In this document: one piece after another, positions 35,619-43,360 of the stretch
Numbering within the stretch: the stretch's first letter is position 1
Layout: every line of letters begins with the position of its first letter
Assembly (NCBI RefSeq): GCF_000424145.1
Contig: NZ_AUJI01000029.1
Location: 22,606 to 86,605, forward strand
Reading direction: 5' to 3'
Length of the DNA: 64,000 nt
From: Butyrivibrio sp. AC2005
GTDB taxonomy: Bacteria; Bacillota; Clostridia; Lachnospirales; Lachnospiraceae
The notes under the pieces: model-generated
Told to the model about the DNA's origin: nothing
Database searches by the model: none
The model's input: only the letters and a program-made list of their open reading frames with translations
Made by a program: the position numbers and the translations under genes

Positions 35619-35841
35619 ACATTGTCTATTATATTAGTTATAATATACTTGTTTTTGTAGTAAAGTTTTTATTATTGTTTGTAGTGGTCTGAACGTATTT
35701 TGCGTTTGGGCTTATTTTTTACCTGGAAAAGGTATAGCGCAACTACACGCAATAGTTGTAGGAAAGAGAGCAGCTTAGAGATATAAGTCTGTTCTTTTTT
35801 TATTACAAAAACGGAACCCCGTAAGGCAACCACTTAAATCA
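35616..35841 (+). promoter_or_regulatory. Leader copy 4: promoter, TGTAG elements, hairpins, CTTAAATCA box
   Basis: Promoter TTTACA (35616-35621), 17-bp spacer, TATAAT (35639-35644). TGTAG occurs at 35656-35660 and 35680-35684. Hairpin 1 is GTCTGAACG (35687-35695) with CGTTTGGGC (35703-35711) using G-T pairs, then a T-rich run. A middle hairpin is CAACTA/TAGTTG (35740-35757). Hairpin 2 is AGAGCAGCTTA (35767-35777) with TAAGTCTGTTCT (35784-35795), then seven T. CTTAAATCA (35833-35841) precedes AAAAGGAGG. Hairpin 2 is nearly identical to that of copy 5. Confidence 0.8.
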
Positions 35842-35857
35842 AAAGGAGGAAAAAACA

Positions 35858-36106
35858 ATGTCACTATTAGAAACAAACGGAGACTACCAGTTTGCAGAGA
35901 ATGTGGCGGAAATCAACAGAAGTCTTTTAAAGCTTAATAAAGCTTTAGAAGAACAGATGGATTTTAGCCGCTCGCTTACCGCAGCTGTAAAACAGCTTAC
36001 GGAAGTCATCGACCAACAGAATGAACAGATAAGAAAGTTCATCAAGGATAAAACAGATGATCTATACGCAACTGAAAATCTTCGCACTGATGTAGTCCTT
36101 AAGTAA
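35858..36106 (+). CDS. Small coiled-coil protein
   Basis: The 82-residue product is almost wholly helical, with heptad-like Leu/Ile spacing (NRSLLKLNKALEEQMDFSRS; LTEVIDQQNEQIRKFIKDKT). It probably forms a coiled-coil oligomer. No membrane segment or known domain is seen. AAAGGAGG precedes the ATG, and it is driven by leader copy 4. The next gene (36145) shares the CCTAAATCA box, so both may be in one transcript. Confidence 0.65.
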   Translation: MSLLETNGDYQFAENVAEINRSLLKLNKALEEQMDFSRSLTAAVKQLTEVIDQQNEQIRKFIKDKTDDLYATENLRTDVVLK

Positions 36107-36122
36107 TACATCAGAGAGCAAC

Positions 36123-36131
36123 CCTAAATCA
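36123..36131 (+). promoter_or_regulatory. CCTAAATCA box before the small membrane gene
   Basis: GCAACCCTAAATCAAGAGG precedes the ATG at 36145 and matches the ribosome-binding-site-proximal box of the five leaders. Here it stands without its own promoter or hairpins, which suggests it acts on translation or mRNA stability. Confidence 0.55.
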
Positions 36132-36144
36132 AGAGGTAACAATC

Positions 36145-36408
36145 ATGGAAACAAAAATGGCAAAAGAACAGATAATCGTAAAAGTAGCAAGAAAACTTCT
36201 CTGGATGAAAAAGAACCAGCCGGCAAAGTACCTTATATTATCGACCATAACAGATGGAATGGTCCTTGGTACTTGGATCTTTTTATCAACTGGATTTGCA
36301 TTATGGATGGTAAATAACGGGTACTGCGCCTTTGATTCAGCAATGATGGCTCTTGTACTGGTTGACCTGAACATATTGTTTTTCGACCTGACTATGAATA
36401 ACGATTAA
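36145..36408 (+). CDS. Small two-span membrane protein
   Basis: The 87-residue product has a basic N-terminus (KVARKLLWMKKNQPAKYL) and two hydrophobic segments (about 34-55 and 62-82, including MVLGTWIFLSTGFALWMV). Its size and topology would also fit a holin-like or phage-type small membrane protein. No family is recognised. A terminator follows. Confidence 0.6.
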   Translation: METKMAKEQIIVKVARKLLWMKKNQPAKYLILSTITDGMVLGTWIFLSTGFALWMVNNGYCAFDSAMMALVLVDLNILFFDLTMNND

Positions 36409-36426
36409 AACCATGTAGCAAAAATT

Positions 36427-36455
36427 AGCGATTATCTTCGGATAGTCGCTTTTTT
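36427..36455 (+). terminator. Intrinsic terminator after the small membrane gene
   Basis: Stem AGCGATTATC / GATAGTCGCT with a TTCG tetraloop, then a T-run. Confidence 0.9.
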
Positions 36456-36527
36456 ATGCCCGTATGCTTATATATTTTAAGATATATTATATTGAAATAT
36501 ATATTTTCATATATTATAATTATTTCC

Positions 36528-36854
36528 ATGAGAAGAGCAATATATAAGAAAAACCCGTCAAAAGCAATAGGAATCATGGTAGCAGCTGTCCTTGTGGCAG
36601 GAGCTCTTTTTTGTACTGGATTTTTCGGTACCCCCTTTGGCAAGGATCCTGTATCTGAGCCAAAGGCAAAGGAAAACACCGAGAACTACTCTGCACCGGA
36701 AAAGAAAGAGCAGTCTGTAAATCTTGAGATCGTTGCGCCTAAAGATCCAGCCTTAAATCAGGAAAAGAAGAGTTCAAACATCAGCGCTTCGAAGCAGTCA
36801 AACCTTGAAAAAGCCGTTGATGATTTGATAAAGCTAACAGAAAGCGATGGGTAA
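36528..36854 (+). CDS. Exported or membrane-anchored small protein
   Basis: The start is placed at 36528, which gives a basic N-terminus and a hydrophobic helix (AIGIMVAAVLVAGALFCTGF). No clear ribosome binding site precedes it; an AT-rich TATATTATA promoter region lies immediately upstream, so the message may be nearly leaderless. The 108-residue product ends in a charged, low-complexity extracytoplasmic tail. It lies two bases before the HTH gene. Confidence 0.55.
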   Translation: MRRAIYKKNPSKAIGIMVAAVLVAGALFCTGFFGTPFGKDPVSEPKAKENTENYSAPEKKEQSVNLEIVAPKDPALNQEKKSSNISASKQSNLEKAVDDLIKLTESDG

Positions 36855-36856
36855 AA

Positions 36857-37378
36857 ATGGAAATTGCATTAAAAGCAGTTAGGGCAAAATACGGCCTTAC
36901 TAAAGCCGCTTTTGCCAAAATCATAGGAATCACAGAACTATTTTATTCACAATATGATGACAAGAACGAATTACCAAGTAAATATGTCTACAAGCTCTGG
37001 CAGAACCTTAAAGACTTCCCAGTCCCGGATGATTTTTTCTTCTACACATCTTTCACAATGGAAATCAACATGAAGTACCATCACATGACCCAAAAGCAGG
37101 TTGCAGATCATTTTGACATTGCCAATCAGTCAACCATCAGCGGATATCTAAAAGAAAATATCCCCATGTATGAAAAGAAAGAGTACTTCTTAAAGTTTGA
37201 ACCTTTTATACTTCCTTCGATTCTAGTAGAGGGTAAGGACGGATATGTGAAAAAAGAGATCACTGACCTTCAGCCAAAAGGAAATTTTATCCTGGTGGAG
37301 AAGAGAAGGCTCCAGAAGATAAGCCGTTTAGACAGAGAAAAAGAAGAGAATCATGTTGAGACAAAAGAAGCTATGTAA
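36857..37378 (+). CDS. Putative HTH DNA-binding protein
   Basis: The 173-residue product has two helix-turn-helix-like segments: residues about 10-45 (YGLTKAAFAKIIGITELFYS) and about 75-100 (MTQKQVADHFDIANQSTISG). The second is a good Xre/phage-repressor-type match. A C-terminal basic part follows (VEKRRLQKISRLDREKEE). It may regulate its own operon, which continues into a membrane protein (26-base overlap) and an AAA ATPase. Confidence 0.6.
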   Translation: MEIALKAVRAKYGLTKAAFAKIIGITELFYSQYDDKNELPSKYVYKLWQNLKDFPVPDDFFFYTSFTMEINMKYHHMTQKQVADHFDIANQSTISGYLKENIPMYEKKEYFLKFEPFILPSILVEGKDGYVKKEITDLQPKGNFILVEKRRLQKISRLDREKEENHVETKEAM

Positions 37379-38138
37379 ATTTAATACCAATAAAGCTGCC
37401 ACGATTATCCCGATAGGTGCATTATTAGTGGCAGCCACAGCTGTTGCAGGGACGGTGCTTTATCTTTCCGTACCAGAAAAAACCATGTCCTCTGCAATCG
37501 ATGTTCCAGATGTACAGGTAAAGACATCCGGCAAGGAAGATACACCGGATTACACGCTTGAAACAAATTACAAAGGGCACCTTTCACAGTTCCCCGAATT
37601 GTATGAGATTCCTTTTAAAAAATCAGACAGTTATGTCTGCAACAAGGAATTCTCCAGGGCTCATTACAATGTCCTTAATGAGTATGAAAATGATGCTACA
37701 GCCTTCATTGAGACTCTGTTTAATGTTGACTACAGGACTGTTGCCGCCAATCAAACAGGCTTTGTTTCAGATGTAATGCAGAACGGGGATTATGAAACGC
37801 TTATAACCAGGAATTTTGGCACAGAAGATGAGAAGACCATGTATCTCTATGACTACATAGAAGACATCTCATCTTATTTCATAGAGAATCAGGTAGAGAT
37901 GGAATCCAAATTCTATACGGACGATTCCCTTGTTTACAGCGATTTTTATACATTTGTCCGCGGAGAACTTGTATTTACCATATATAGCTCAGAAGATCCT
38001 TCATCAGAATACAAGGTAGGAGAGGAGTATCAGGTCCCTATCGAGGTTGCAATGCAGCGTTCTCCCTCAAATTCATTTAACAGAACCGTCTGCTCTTTTG
38101 GCAAAGCAGGGGACAACACATTTTTTCTTACACCATGA
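37353..38138 (+). CDS. Membrane-anchored extracytoplasmic protein
   Basis: It overlaps the HTH gene by 26 bases. The 261-residue product has a basic N-terminus and one hydrophobic segment (about 15-37, ATIIPIGALLVAATAVAGTVLY), followed by a ~220-residue outside domain of unknown fold. No lipobox is present. Position between a DNA-binding protein and an AAA ATPase is intriguing but gives no clear function. Confidence 0.6.
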   Translation: MLRQKKLCKFNTNKAATIIPIGALLVAATAVAGTVLYLSVPEKTMSSAIDVPDVQVKTSGKEDTPDYTLETNYKGHLSQFPELYEIPFKKSDSYVCNKEFSRAHYNVLNEYENDATAFIETLFNVDYRTVAANQTGFVSDVMQNGDYETLITRNFGTEDEKTMYLYDYIEDISSYFIENQVEMESKFYTDDSLVYSDFYTFVRGELVFTIYSSEDPSSEYKVGEEYQVPIEVAMQRSPSNSFNRTVCSFGKAGDNTFFLTP

Positions 38139-38160
38139 TTTTGTATAAGAGGTTATTACA

Positions 38161-38943
38161 ATGGGAAAAGCAAGATTAAAACTTCCTGAAGACATCGCCA
38201 AGTTTGTAGAAATAGAGAACTGCGATGATTTTGACTTGGACAAATACTTTAAAACTCAGACACAGATTGATATCATAAACGACATTCAGAAGAACGGAGA
38301 ACGCTGTAAGGAACTAGCAGAGTTTGGGGTACAGTACGTTAACACGACACTCCTTTACGGACCAACCGGAACAGGTAAGACCACATTTGTCCGCTTTGTG
38401 GCACATACACTGGAAAAAGACTTTGCATATGTCAACTTTTCAAGTCTTATGGAAGATGGCTTTGGAAATACAGAAAGGAACTTAAAGAAAGTGTTCCGGT
38501 ATATGACTGCTCTGGACTGCGTGTTCATGATCGACGAGATAGACTGTATCGCAACCAGCAGAACAGCATCCACCAATGACACTTTAAAGAGCATAACGAT
38601 AACTCTGATGCAGGAACTTGATTACTGTAAGACACATGCCCCGAAAGCGATAATCCTTGCTGCCACCAACGTAGTAGATAACCTTGATCCTGCGCTCCTT
38701 TCCAGATTCTCGATCAAAAAGGAAATACCTCTTCTGAATAATGAAGAGAAGCTGGGATTTGTATGTAAATATATGAACAGCATGGATGTTCCATACGACG
38801 TTGACCAGGTAAGAGAGTACATAGCAAGAAATTCCAGGGTAACGCAAAGGATCATGGAGCAGGACATAATAAGAGCTCTTATATCCTGGCTTGACAATTC
38901 AAAAGAGGGATTTGTTACTCTTTCAGCCTATCAGAATTATTAG
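38161..38943 (+). CDS. AAA ATPase, FtsH/SpoVK-like core
   Basis: The 260-residue product is essentially one AAA module: Walker A GPTGTGKTT (about 67-75), Walker B VFMIDEIDC (about 121-129), a sensor-1-like AATNV and the arginine-finger region LDPALLSRFS. It lacks a protease domain or a membrane helix. It is likely a hexameric remodelling ATPase acting on a partner encoded nearby. The start follows AAGAGGTTATTACA, a weak site, 22 bases after the upstream gene. Confidence 0.85.
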   Translation: MGKARLKLPEDIAKFVEIENCDDFDLDKYFKTQTQIDIINDIQKNGERCKELAEFGVQYVNTTLLYGPTGTGKTTFVRFVAHTLEKDFAYVNFSSLMEDGFGNTERNLKKVFRYMTALDCVFMIDEIDCIATSRTASTNDTLKSITITLMQELDYCKTHAPKAIILAATNVVDNLDPALLSRFSIKKEIPLLNNEEKLGFVCKYMNSMDVPYDVDQVREYIARNSRVTQRIMEQDIIRALISWLDNSKEGFVTLSAYQNY

Positions 38944-38993
38944 AAATTCCAAATACTCGTAAAACTTCCCTACAAATTTGTATAAATTGTAAA

Positions 38994-39021
38994 TTGACTT
39001 CCAAAATATGTGTCCTATAAT
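38994..39021 (+). promoter_or_regulatory. Promoter of the LrgA/LrgB-like operon
   Basis: TTGACT (38994-38999), 16-bp spacer, TATAAT (39016-39021), 45 bases before the start codon. Confidence 0.7.
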
Positions 39022-39066
39022 AAGCGATGTTTATTTTTGTTATAGATGTTTTGAAAGGCTCTTTAC

Positions 39067-39426
39067 ATGAAATATATTAAGCAATTTCTGATCATTCTCG
39101 GATTTTCATTTTTAGGTGAATTATTAAAGACCATACTGCCATTGCCTATTCCTGCAAGCATTTACGGAATGGCTTTGTTATTTATAGCTTTAGTTACCGG
39201 GATCGTAAAATATGAGAAAGTCAAGGATACCGGTTTATTTTTAATTGAAATAATGCCTGTCATGTTCATCCCGGCAGGAGTTGGACTCATGTCAAGCTGG
39301 ATAACCCTGAAACCGATCCTGTTACCGGTAAGCCTTATCACAGTTGTTACCATAATTACGGTTATGATGGCTACTGGATGGGTATCACAGATTATCATAA
39401 GAAAGTCAAGAAAAAAAGATGAATGA
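39067..39426 (+). CDS. LrgA/CidA family holin-like membrane protein
   Basis: The 119-residue product has four hydrophobic segments and the family signature LGELLKTILPLPIPASIYGM near the N-terminus. LrgA/CidA proteins are holin-like; with LrgB/CidB they have been linked to murein hydrolase control and to pyruvate or metabolite transport. It overlaps the LrgB-like gene by eight bases, the standard arrangement. Whether it is the Lrg or Cid type cannot be told. Confidence 0.9.
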   Translation: MKYIKQFLIILGFSFLGELLKTILPLPIPASIYGMALLFIALVTGIVKYEKVKDTGLFLIEIMPVMFIPAGVGLMSSWITLKPILLPVSLITVVTIITVMMATGWVSQIIIRKSRKKDE

Positions 39427-40111
39427 GTTCTTTCAAAATTCTATGTTTGCAGGAGTTACATTAAGCCTTTTATCATATATGGCTGGAGTGGCTTTAAAAA
39501 AGAAGTTTAAGCTGGGGATTTTTAATCCTTTACTGATTTCAATCGTTATATCATGTATGGTTCTTATTGCCGGAAAAGTTGATTATGAAACATACAATGA
39601 AGGTGCAAAATACTTAAGTTATTTATTGACACCTGCCACTGTTTGTCTTGCCATTCCGCTATATGAGCAGCTTGAGCTGCTAAAAAAGAACTACAAAGCG
39701 GTTCTGCTGGGATTACTGGCAGGAACGATAACAAGCATGACAACCGTGTTTATCTTAGCCAAGCTATGCGGTCTTACCCATGCAGAGTATGTAACACTTT
39801 TACCCAAATCGATTACAACTGCAATTGGAATGGGGGTATCTGAAGAATTAGGCGGATACGTGACCATAACAGTAGCCGTGATCATAATAACAGGCGTGCT
39901 TGGAAACATGTTTGGTGAATTCATATGCAAGATAGCGCATATAGAAGAGCCTATTGCCAAGGGTTTAGCATTTGGTGCCAGTTCCCATGCAATCGGAACT
40001 GCAAAAGCAATTGAGATAGGTGATGTAGAAGGTGCCATGAGCGGTCTTGCAATAGCCGTTTCAGGTATTTTCACCGTGCTTTTGGCATCTGTATTTGCCA
40101 ACCTGTGCTGA
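39419..40111 (+). CDS. LrgB/CidB family membrane protein
   Basis: The 230-residue product is full length for LrgB, with several hydrophobic helices and conserved segments PATVCLAIPLYEQLELLKKN, LPKSITTAIGMGVSEELGG and the C-terminal KGLAFGASSHAIGTAKAIEI. It is translationally coupled to the LrgA-like gene. A symmetrical terminator follows. Confidence 0.92.
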   Translation: MNEFFQNSMFAGVTLSLLSYMAGVALKKKFKLGIFNPLLISIVISCMVLIAGKVDYETYNEGAKYLSYLLTPATVCLAIPLYEQLELLKKNYKAVLLGLLAGTITSMTTVFILAKLCGLTHAEYVTLLPKSITTAIGMGVSEELGGYVTITVAVIIITGVLGNMFGEFICKIAHIEEPIAKGLAFGASSHAIGTAKAIEIGDVEGAMSGLAIAVSGIFTVLLASVFANLC

Positions 40112-40125
40112 GCCGAAAAATTAAA

Positions 40126-40169
40126 AAATCTTCCTGTACACCAGAAGTTCCGGCGTATAGGAAGATTTT
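40126..40169. terminator. Bidirectional terminator between convergent operons
   Basis: Stem AAAATCTTCCT with AGGAAGATTTT has A-run and T-run on its flanks. It can therefore end both the LrgAB-like operon and the reverse-strand gene at 40193. Confidence 0.85.
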
Positions 40170-40192
40170 ATAATATATGTCAGAAAGCTATG

Positions 40193-40801
40193 TTAAAGAT
40201 AATCTACTATAGCATTCTCAGTATATTTTTTATTAGGCTCTGCCATCTCTTTCTCCGTTTTTTTACCCAGAAGCAGATATCTGTAATTCTTGCAGTAGTC
40301 AAAAATATCCAATATCTCAGAATAGTAGATCACATCATCACTGCCATCGCATGATATGCGTATATTGCCATTGTTCATCACACCCGTAATTTCCGCACCA
40401 ACAAATAATTGTCTGTCAGTCTTGATTATATAGCTCTGGCCAACCGTATACCATTTGTTCAGATCAATTGTAAACTGTTCCCTATATCTGACAGCGAGAC
40501 ACCCTCTGTGTTTACAATCTGCCGCCCTTCCAAAGGCAATGCGTCCAAACTCCATCTCTTTAGCACTGCACGAGAATATACCCTTTTTATTCTCAACAAG
40601 AATGCTTCCATCATATTCCACATTAATAACTTTTGATCTCAGCATTCCATATTTTTCAGAAACATAGTGCACATGATCCCCGGCTTTGAACCATGTTATG
40701 CCATCAAAAGAAACCTCATAAACTTTCCTGATAGCAAAGAAATTTCTCTCCCCAAATGATCTTTTCTCATAAGAAAATGAGTCATCCCCATATAAACCCA
40801 T
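40193..40801 (-). CDS. Hypothetical protein, 202 aa
   Basis: On the reverse strand AAGGAGGG precedes the ATG at 40801. The product is beta-rich with repeated SH3-like units of the form WxxGDxVxY...GxIxVENK (ITWFKAGDHVHYVSEKYG; NKWYTVGQSYIIKTDRQLF). This suggests two or three small barrels. No membrane segment is seen and the function is unknown. The upstream region holds an AT-rich palindrome that may be its operator. Confidence 0.6.
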   Translation of the reverse strand: MGLYGDDSFSYEKRSFGERNFFAIRKVYEVSFDGITWFKAGDHVHYVSEKYGMLRSKVINVEYDGSILVENKKGIFSCSAKEMEFGRIAFGRAADCKHRGCLAVRYREQFTIDLNKWYTVGQSYIIKTDRQLFVGAEITGVMNNGNIRISCDGSDDVIYYSEILDIFDYCKNYRYLLLGKKTEKEMAEPNKKYTENAIVDYL

Positions 40802-41077
40802 TTTCCGAAAGTTCCCTCCTTTTTCAATTTTTCCTTATCAATCCACGTTAATACAACCCACAGAATATATGATGTTGCGATTAACAAAGGATACTTTCAA
40901 TATATGATGAATATATCATATATTTATAAGTCATGCTTGGACTAGGGCGTGAGCACTATATGAGCCAATTATTATCGACATTTCCCTAGGATTTCTCCGC
41001 ATTTCCCCACATTCTGACTGTTTTTTCCCTAACTTTTCCCTTATCATTCTTATGACCTTTTCTTAAATTTTTGCAAC
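40802..41077. other. Intergenic region upstream of the reverse-strand gene
   Basis: Apart from the AT-rich palindromic region at 40865-40922 and C-rich runs (TTTCCC repeated near 40980-41040), no gene or RNA is visible. Confidence 0.4.
40865..40922 (-). promoter_or_regulatory. AT-rich palindrome and repeat, possible operator
   Basis: ATATATGATG occurs at 40865-40874 and 40900-40909. The second copy is part of an inverted repeat TATATGAT (40901-40908) with ATCATATA (40915-40922). It sits 60-120 bases upstream of the gene at 40801 and so could be its operator. Confidence 0.4.
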
Positions 41078-41103
41078 AAAAAAGGAGAGCACCAACACTC
41101 TCC
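41078..41103 (-). terminator. Intrinsic terminator of the reverse-strand gene at 41112
   Basis: Stem GGAGAG / CTCTCC with a run of A on the plus strand, that is T on the reverse strand. Confidence 0.85.
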
Positions 41104-41111
41104 ACATTTCA

Positions 41112-41729
41112 TTAAAGACAACTGATTTCGATAAGGTCTTCCCTGCCTTCTTTTTCCAGTATTCCCCGAAGCATATCCTGCCAGTTATCAGTCAGCATAA
41201 GGCATTTATGCCAAAAACAAATCCCGAAAAGCATTATAGCCTCTTCTTTCCTGTAAGAATACTGGTTCTGTCCGATATCAAGATCCTCAAATATATCAGT
41301 ATTAGTCGAATCCTCGTCGACAAAGTACAGATTTTTCAGAATATAATGATAGATATGTCCTACCGGCACCTTTGTTTCACCATCATTCTTCAGAACATCA
41401 CACGCCTTAAAGTCCCTTACTTCATCAAGCGTTTCATATAGAATTTCCTGCGCCTTCTGATCATTGAGAAGCTGCATGACCATACGGTTTATCACTCCAT
41501 CACTAACCAGATCGTCCCTTATGAAATTCTTGTATACATACGGAAGAAGTTTTTCTATGGAATCATTCCCGAACATTGAGAAATTGAAATACTCCTTATT
41601 AGCATTAATATCCTTGTACGCTATCAGAATTGCCTCGATATTCTTAATCGTCTTATCACTATAACGGGCTCCGCTCATACCCGCGATGCGTTCAATAAGA
41701 TTTTTGGCCTTTGTATTTTTGTTGGTCAT
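41112..41729 (-). CDS. Hypothetical protein, 205 aa
   Basis: The start is placed at 41729, where GGGGGAAAG lies upstream; the open frame extends further but its N-terminal part is hydrophobic intergenic translation. The product is soluble, helical and acidic, without a recognised domain (MTNKNTKAKNLIERIAGMSG at the start). It contains several His/Cys/Trp residues near the C-terminus (EAIMLFGICFWHKCLMLTDN). It is a single-gene unit with its own terminator. Confidence 0.6.
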   Translation of the reverse strand: MTNKNTKAKNLIERIAGMSGARYSDKTIKNIEAILIAYKDINANKEYFNFSMFGNDSIEKLLPYVYKNFIRDDLVSDGVINRMVMQLLNDQKAQEILYETLDEVRDFKACDVLKNDGETKVPVGHIYHYILKNLYFVDEDSTNTDIFEDLDIGQNQYSYRKEEAIMLFGICFWHKCLMLTDNWQDMLRGILEKEGREDLIEISCL

Positions 41730-41933
41730 ACTTTCCCCCAGTAACAAATAAAGTAATACACTTATCCCCATATTGTTAAATAAATATCCAAAGTATAACA
41801 ATTAAGATTATATCTCAAATTTGTTAATTTTTAAAGATGTATTTTATGTATTTTTTACATTTAGTTAAGAAAAATTTTATAATTACATTTTTTTAGTCCT
41901 ATAGATAATCGTAAAATATATTATGGTATAACG

Positions 41934-42162
41934 TTGACATAATCCATTTATTAATATATTATAATTATGTTTTTAGTTATTAGTTTTCATATTATTGCAT
42001 GTAGAAGTCGAATCAGATTACTGGTCCGGCTATTTTTTATGCCTTTTGGCAACGCAACATGTATCCTTTGGTACGTGAGAAGAGAGCAGCTTAGTGATAA
42101 GTCTGTTCTTTTTTTATGTAAATACAAACCATTAACCAGCTTATAGGAGCAGCCTTAAATCA
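41934..42162 (+). promoter_or_regulatory. Leader copy 5: promoter, TGTAG element, hairpins, CTTAAATCA box
   Basis: TTGACA (41934-41939) is followed by TATTAT at 41957 (17 bp) or TATAAT at 41960 (20 bp). TGTAG is at 42000-42004. Hairpin 1 is AGTCG (42006-42010) with CGGCT (42027-42031), then a T-run. A middle hairpin is CATGTA/TACGTG (42058-42076). Hairpin 2 is AGAGCAGCTTA (42083-42093) with TAAGTCTGTTCT (42098-42109), then a long T-run. CTTAAATCA (42154-42162) follows, farther from the GAAGGAGG site than in the other copies. Confidence 0.75.
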
Positions 42163-42200
42163 CTTTCTATAAGCACAGCAACCATGAAGGAGGAAAAATC

Positions 42201-43154
42201 ATGGAAATCACTAACTTTTCTACATTTAACGAGGAACTTATAAACCGCATTCAGGAATCACTCGGCTCTGAATTTACTATCCAATCCAGAGAAGCAGAGA
42301 AACTGAACGAGAAGTATAATGCACTTACAGTTAAGCCTGTAGACGACATTATCGGCGTTAACCTCAATGCAACCGCTCTTTTTGTAGAGTATGAAAACGG
42401 AAAGGCTCTTGAAAACATCGTGGATGAGTCTGTTCACTTTGCAAGAGAAGCTCTTAAGAATACCGAGGCTTATGATGTTGAATCTTACAGGGATTACAGC
42501 ATCATGAAAGAAAAACTCACAATGGAGGTTGTCTCAGCTGAAGCCAACAAGAATCTTCTCAAGACTGTACCTCATAAGAACATCGAGGACATGGCGATCG
42601 TTTACCGTTTCGATCTTAATCCCATTCCCGGTACTATTCTTGTTACCAATCAGCTCCTTGAAGGCTATGGCATTACAGCCGAGCAGCTGCATGAGGATGC
42701 ACTTGAGATAGCTCCCAAGAACAGGCCTCTTGAGATTAAAGGAATGTCTGAGATTCTTTCAATAAGCTCGGGAGCGGAAAACATTGAAGACCTCGGTCTG
42801 AACATTCCTCCGGAAGAAGAGAAGCTATTTGTAGCCTCTGTTGAAGGTAACATTCACGGAGCATGTGTCCTTGCTTACGAGGAGTTCATGGACAAGGCTG
42901 CAGAAAGACTTGGGGGAAGCTTTTATATCCTTCCAAGCAGCCTCCACGAGCTTATCCTTGTCCCGGACGATGGGAATTTCGAACTGACAGCGCTCGATCA
43001 CATGGTCAGAGAAGTAAATGCTACAACTGTTTCTTCCACAGACAAGCTCACAGATAATGTATATCACTATGACAGTGAGAATAAAATCTTCGAGACTGGC
43101 GAAAAGTACATCATTCGCCATGCCGAAGAAAAGAAAAAACAGGATATCGCATAA
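42201..43154 (+). CDS. DUF5688 family protein
   Basis: The 317-residue product begins FSTFNEELINRIQESLGSEF and contains ENIVDESVHFAREALKN and the C-terminal half with GEKYIIRHAEEKKKQ. I recognise this as DUF5688, a family of unknown role common in Lachnospiraceae. It is soluble and acidic, with no catalytic motif visible. It is driven by leader copy 5, and GAAGGAGG lies just before the ATG. A strong terminator follows. Confidence 0.75.
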   Translation: MEITNFSTFNEELINRIQESLGSEFTIQSREAEKLNEKYNALTVKPVDDIIGVNLNATALFVEYENGKALENIVDESVHFAREALKNTEAYDVESYRDYSIMKEKLTMEVVSAEANKNLLKTVPHKNIEDMAIVYRFDLNPIPGTILVTNQLLEGYGITAEQLHEDALEIAPKNRPLEIKGMSEILSISSGAENIEDLGLNIPPEEEKLFVASVEGNIHGACVLAYEEFMDKAAERLGGSFYILPSSLHELILVPDDGNFELTALDHMVREVNATTVSSTDKLTDNVYHYDSENKIFETGEKYIIRHAEEKKKQDIA

Positions 43155-43170
43155 TCTCTAAAGCAAAAAT

Positions 43171-43205
43171 GCCGGTTACTCATGATAGTGGGTAACTGGC
43201 TTTTT
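43171..43205 (+). terminator. Intrinsic terminator after the DUF5688 gene
   Basis: Stem GCCGGTTACTC / GGGTAACTGGC followed by TTTTT. Confidence 0.9.
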
Positions 43206-43360
43206 AATTTAGTGACTAATATATCAGATCAGCCCTAAAAAAATGTATGGCTACAACCAAAAAGAGATATAATGGACTTTGTGGCTTTTACTTCGGATGG
43301 ATCCTTTTATAGGGAGATATTCTTGCAGCCACAGTAATATTCAAATGGATGGTTTCTTAG

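Noticed and set aside
40696..40887. Reverse-strand open frame overlapping the start of the 202-aa gene
   Set aside because: The 202-aa gene has AAGGAGGG at correct distance; this frame shares that DNA out of frame and has no site of its own.
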